Shown piece after piece: positions 6,043 through 8,836 of a stretch of 8,836 nucleotides of DNA (its first letter is position 1; every line of letters begins with the position of its first letter). The position numbers and the translations under genes were made by a program. The notes below the pieces were generated by a model that ran no database searches, was not told the origin of the DNA, and was given only the letters and a program-made list of their open reading frames with translations. Source of the stretch: Bacteroidales bacterium (GTDB taxonomy: Bacteria; Bacteroidota; Bacteroidia; Bacteroidales; WCHB1-69); the NCBI GenBank assembly GCA_017618435.1, contig JAFZUH010000072.1, forward strand, positions 1 through 8,836, written 5' to 3'.

Positions 6043-8836
6043 TTAGTCAAATGTTACCTCTAAACACAAACTACGTAATTCATTTACTAACACATTGAAC
6101 GACTCCGGTAATCCTGGAGTTGGTGCAACTTCACCTTTCACTATTGCTTCATAAGTTTTTGCACGTCCATTCACATCATCAGATTTTATGGTCAATATTT
6201 CACGAAGAATATTGGCTGCACCAAATGCTTCTAATGCCCAAACCTCCATTTCTCCGAAACGTTGTCCACCAAATTGAGCCTTACCGCCTAATGGTTGTTG
6301 TGTTATTAAAGAATATGGTCCAATTGAACGGGCATGCATCTTATCATCAACCATGTGATGCAACTTCAACATGTATATATAACCGACTGTTACAGGTTGT
6401 TCAAATCTATCACCGGTACCACCATCGTACAAATATACACTACCATTTTCAGGCAAATTTGCTTCCTTTAGATAACGATTTACATCATCAATAGTTGCAC
6501 CATCAAAAATTGGGGTAGCAAACTTTTTGTCCAATATTTTACCTGCCCAACCCAATATGGTTTCATATATCTGTCCTATATTCATACGTGAAGGCACACC
6601 AAGAGGATTCAATACAATATCCATTGGAGTTCCATCTTCCATAAACGGCATATCTTCTTCTCTTACTATCTTAGCAACAATACCTTTGTTACCGTGACGC
6701 CCTGCCATTTTATCACCTACACGCAATTTACGTTTGCTAACCAAATAAACTTTTGCCATTTGAACAATACCAGATGGAAGTTCATCTCCAACTGTAATCG
6801 CAAATTTCTTACGTGTTGTTACGGCTACCAATTCACGATACTTTTCACTATAATTACGAACGACACGCTCAACCAAAGCATTTACTTTGTTGTCGGTTGT
6901 CCATTTTGTCAAATTCACACAATTATAGTCAATGGCAGACAAAGCCTTTTGAGAAAATTTCGGTCCTCTGGGTATCAATATGTTACCCATATTATCTTGA
7001 ACACCATGTGATAATTTACCTTCAAGTATCTTATACAATTTCTGTACCAATTTGTCTTTCAAAGCGTCTGCTTCTTTATCAAATTGGGTTTCAACGTCTT
7101 TTACGGTTTCTTTCTCCTTGATTTTGCCTTTTCTTGTTTTCATTTTCATTATACGTGAAAACAATCTGTTACTCAAAACCACACCTTCTGTTGATGGTGG
7201 TGCTTTTAATGAAGCATCTTTCACATCACCGGCCTTATCACCGAATATCGCTCTAAGCAATTTTTCTTCCGGTGTTGGATATGATTCTCCTTTAGGAGTA
7301 ATTTTTCCGATAAGAATATCACCTTCTTTAATATGAGTACCAACACATACCAATCCGTTTTCATCCAGATTTTTGGTTGCATCCAAGCCAACATTAGGAA
7401 TATCGTTTGTAAGTTCTTCTGCACCGCGTTTGGTTTCTCTCACTTCCAAAGTATATTCATCTACATGAATAGAAGTAAACCAATCTTCTTTTACTACTTT
7501 TTCGGAAATTACAATAGCATCTTCAAAATTATACCCCTTCCAAGGCATAAACGCAACTTTAAGGTTACGTCCTAAAGCCAATTCTCCATCTTTAGTAGCA
7601 TAACCTTCTGTCAATATCTGACCTTTGGTAACTCGTTGGCCTCTACGTACAATAGGTTGAATGTTGATAGAAGTACTTTGATTGGTTCTTTGATGTTTTA
7701 TCAAATGATAAGTTTTCAAATTACTATCGAAACTTACCAAATCATCAACTTCCGTTCTATCATATTTTATTCTTATTTGTGTTGCATCTACATAATCAAC
7801 TTCCCCTTCTCCTTCTGCATATATTTGAGAACGGGAACAACGTGCAACACTTTCTTCTATACCTGTTCCAACAATCGGAGCCTCCGGTTTCAACAAAGGT
7901 ACTGCTTGACGCATCATGTTTGACCCCATCAAAGCACGGTTAGCATCATCGTGTTCCAAGAATGGAATCAAAGAAGCAGCGATTGAAGCAATTTGGTTTG
8001 GTGCAACATCAACGGCATCTAATTGGTCTGGAGCAACAATAGGATAATCAGCGGTTCTACGAGCCTTGATTCTATCCGTTTTAAATTCTCCTGTTTTTTT
8101 GTCGTATGGAGTTGTTGCTTGTGCAATGGTTAAGTTTTCTTCTTCTTCTGCACCCATATACACCAACGGTTCATTCAAAGCAACTTTTCCATCAACAACT
8201 CTCCGATATGGAGTTTCTATAAATCCTAAATTATTGATTTTTGCATATACACACAAAGATGAAATCAAACCAATATTAGGTCCTTCAGGAGTTTCAATAG
8301 TACATAAACGTCCGTAGTGAGTATAGTGAACGTCCCTGACTTCAAAACCTGCCCTATCTCTAGACAAACCACCTTGACCTAATGCAGAAATTCTTCGTTT
8401 GTGAGTAACTTCTGCCAAAGGATTGGTTTGGTCCATAAATTGGGAAAGTTGGTTGGTTCCAAAAAATGAATTGATAACTGATGCCAATGTTTTCGCATTT
8501 ATCAAATCTATCGGCGTAAACAATTCATTGTCACGAACATTCATTCTATCTTTGATAGTTCGTGTCATTCTCATCAACCCAATACCGAATTGAGATGACA
8601 ATTGTTCACCAACGGTTCTGATTCTTCTATTGCTCAAGTGATCAATGTCATCAACTTCTGCCTTTGAATTGATTAATTCAATTAAATGCTTGATAATAGA
8701 AATAATATCCTCTTTGGTAAGTACTCTTATATCCGGAGAAATATTCAAATTCAATTTTTTGTTGATACGATACCGACCTACTTCACCCAAATCGTATCGT
8801 TTATCAGAAAAGAACAATTTATCCAATGCTTGACGA
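6043..8836 (-). CDS. rpoB: DNA-directed RNA polymerase subunit beta, 5' end missing
   Basis: The frame is open from the window edge to TAA at 6043-6045 and encodes the last 930 residues; roughly the first quarter of the protein lies outside. The first visible residues are RQALDKLFFSDKRYDL. The TTG at 8826 is an internal leucine, not a start. Landmarks in order are: the rifamycin-binding region GTNQLSQFMD (from 8460) through HKRRISAL; ETPEGPN; the NFEDAI motif with its Glu-Asp pair near the active site (7519-7524); a lineage-variable, charged, helical insertion of about 130 residues (about 6790-7160), equivalent in place to the E. coli insertion before GDKMAGRHGNKG; that lysine-containing active-site motif itself (6682-6717); NPLGVPSRMN; and the C-terminal KAQFGGQRFGEMEVWALEA, which contacts beta'. 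The protein ends LEVTFD. It pairs with beta' to form the catalytic cleft. At positions equivalent to E. coli 535 and 560 it has Gln and Thr instead of Pro. Confidence 0.99.
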   Translation of the reverse strand, partial: RQALDKLFFSDKRYDLGEVGRYRINKKLNLNISPDIRVLTKEDIISIIKHLIELINSKAEVDDIDHLSNRRIRTVGEQLSSQFGIGLMRMTRTIKDRMNVRDNELFTPIDLINAKTLASVINSFFGTNQLSQFMDQTNPLAEVTHKRRISALGQGGLSRDRAGFEVRDVHYTHYGRLCTIETPEGPNIGLISSLCVYAKINNLGFIETPYRRVVDGKVALNEPLVYMGAEEEENLTIAQATTPYDKKTGEFKTDRIKARRTADYPIVAPDQLDAVDVAPNQIASIAASLIPFLEHDDANRALMGSNMMRQAVPLLKPEAPIVGTGIEESVARCSRSQIYAEGEGEVDYVDATQIRIKYDRTEVDDLVSFDSNLKTYHLIKHQRTNQSTSINIQPIVRRGQRVTKGQILTEGYATKDGELALGRNLKVAFMPWKGYNFEDAIVISEKVVKEDWFTSIHVDEYTLEVRETKRGAEELTNDIPNVGLDATKNLDENGLVCVGTHIKEGDILIGKITPKGESYPTPEEKLLRAIFGDKAGDVKDASLKAPPSTEGVVLSNRLFSRIMKMKTRKGKIKEKETVKDVETQFDKEADALKDKLVQKLYKILEGKLSHGVQDNMGNILIPRGPKFSQKALSAIDYNCVNLTKWTTDNKVNALVERVVRNYSEKYRELVAVTTRKKFAITVGDELPSGIVQMAKVYLVSKRKLRVGDKMAGRHGNKGIVAKIVREEDMPFMEDGTPMDIVLNPLGVPSRMNIGQIYETILGWAGKILDKKFATPIFDGATIDDVNRYLKEANLPENGSVYLYDGGTGDRFEQPVTVGYIYMLKLHHMVDDKMHARSIGPYSLITQQPLGGKAQFGGQRFGEMEVWALEAFGAANILREILTIKSDDVNGRAKTYEAIVKGEVAPTPGLPESFNVLVNELRSLCLEVTFD

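Noticed and set aside
6120..6494. 124-codon open frame on the plus strand inside rpoB
   Set aside because: It is antisense to the highly conserved rpoB C-terminus. The His- and Leu-rich translation is low in complexity and shows no family signal.
7221..7424. 67-codon minus-strand open frame inside rpoB
   Set aside because: It is an alternative frame of the conserved rpoB sequence on the same strand, with no independent evidence.
8824..8826. TTG as a start codon for rpoB
   Set aside because: The frame stays open upstream to the window edge with conserved RpoB residues (RQA before LDKLFFS), and the encoded protein lacks the N-terminal quarter. The TTG is an internal leucine.

Overview
The window is AT-rich DNA from a member of the Bacteroidota. 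Four features point there: RpoB and RpoC sequences of Bacteroidota type, a DUF3467 gene directly after rpoC, no Shine-Dalgarno sequences ahead of the starts, and a good match to the Bacteroidota promoter form TTTG-N21-TAnnTTTG. Bacteroidia/Bacteroidales is my best guess at class and order, but the sequence does not settle it.

All four real genes lie on the minus strand, so transcription runs from high to low coordinates. (1) At 8836-6043 is rpoB, the RNA polymerase beta subunit, cut at its 5' end by the window edge. (2) At 5995-1715 is a complete rpoC, the beta' subunit, 1426 residues, after a 47-base spacer. (3) At 1712-1395 is a small DUF3467 protein of 105 residues, whose ATG lies two bases after the rpoC stop. 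(4) A 149-base intergenic region follows. It holds a strong intrinsic terminator that begins five bases past the DUF3467 stop, then a promoter. (5) At 1245-1 is a secreted GWxTD-domain protein, cut at its 3' end by the window edge.

The first three genes form one transcription unit: the two large catalytic subunits of RNA polymerase plus a small protein made in tight coupling with beta'. The GWxTD gene is a separate unit with its own promoter. All catalytic and zinc-binding residues that can be checked in RpoB and RpoC are intact, and I see no frameshift, mobile element, CRISPR array, tRNA or rRNA.

This is mostly a conserved housekeeping region, and I do not see a new multi-gene system. The points worth a second look are the uncharacterised DUF3467 partner of rpoC, the GWxTD protein with its variant motif and duplicated domains, and a few unusual residues near the rifamycin pocket of RpoB.
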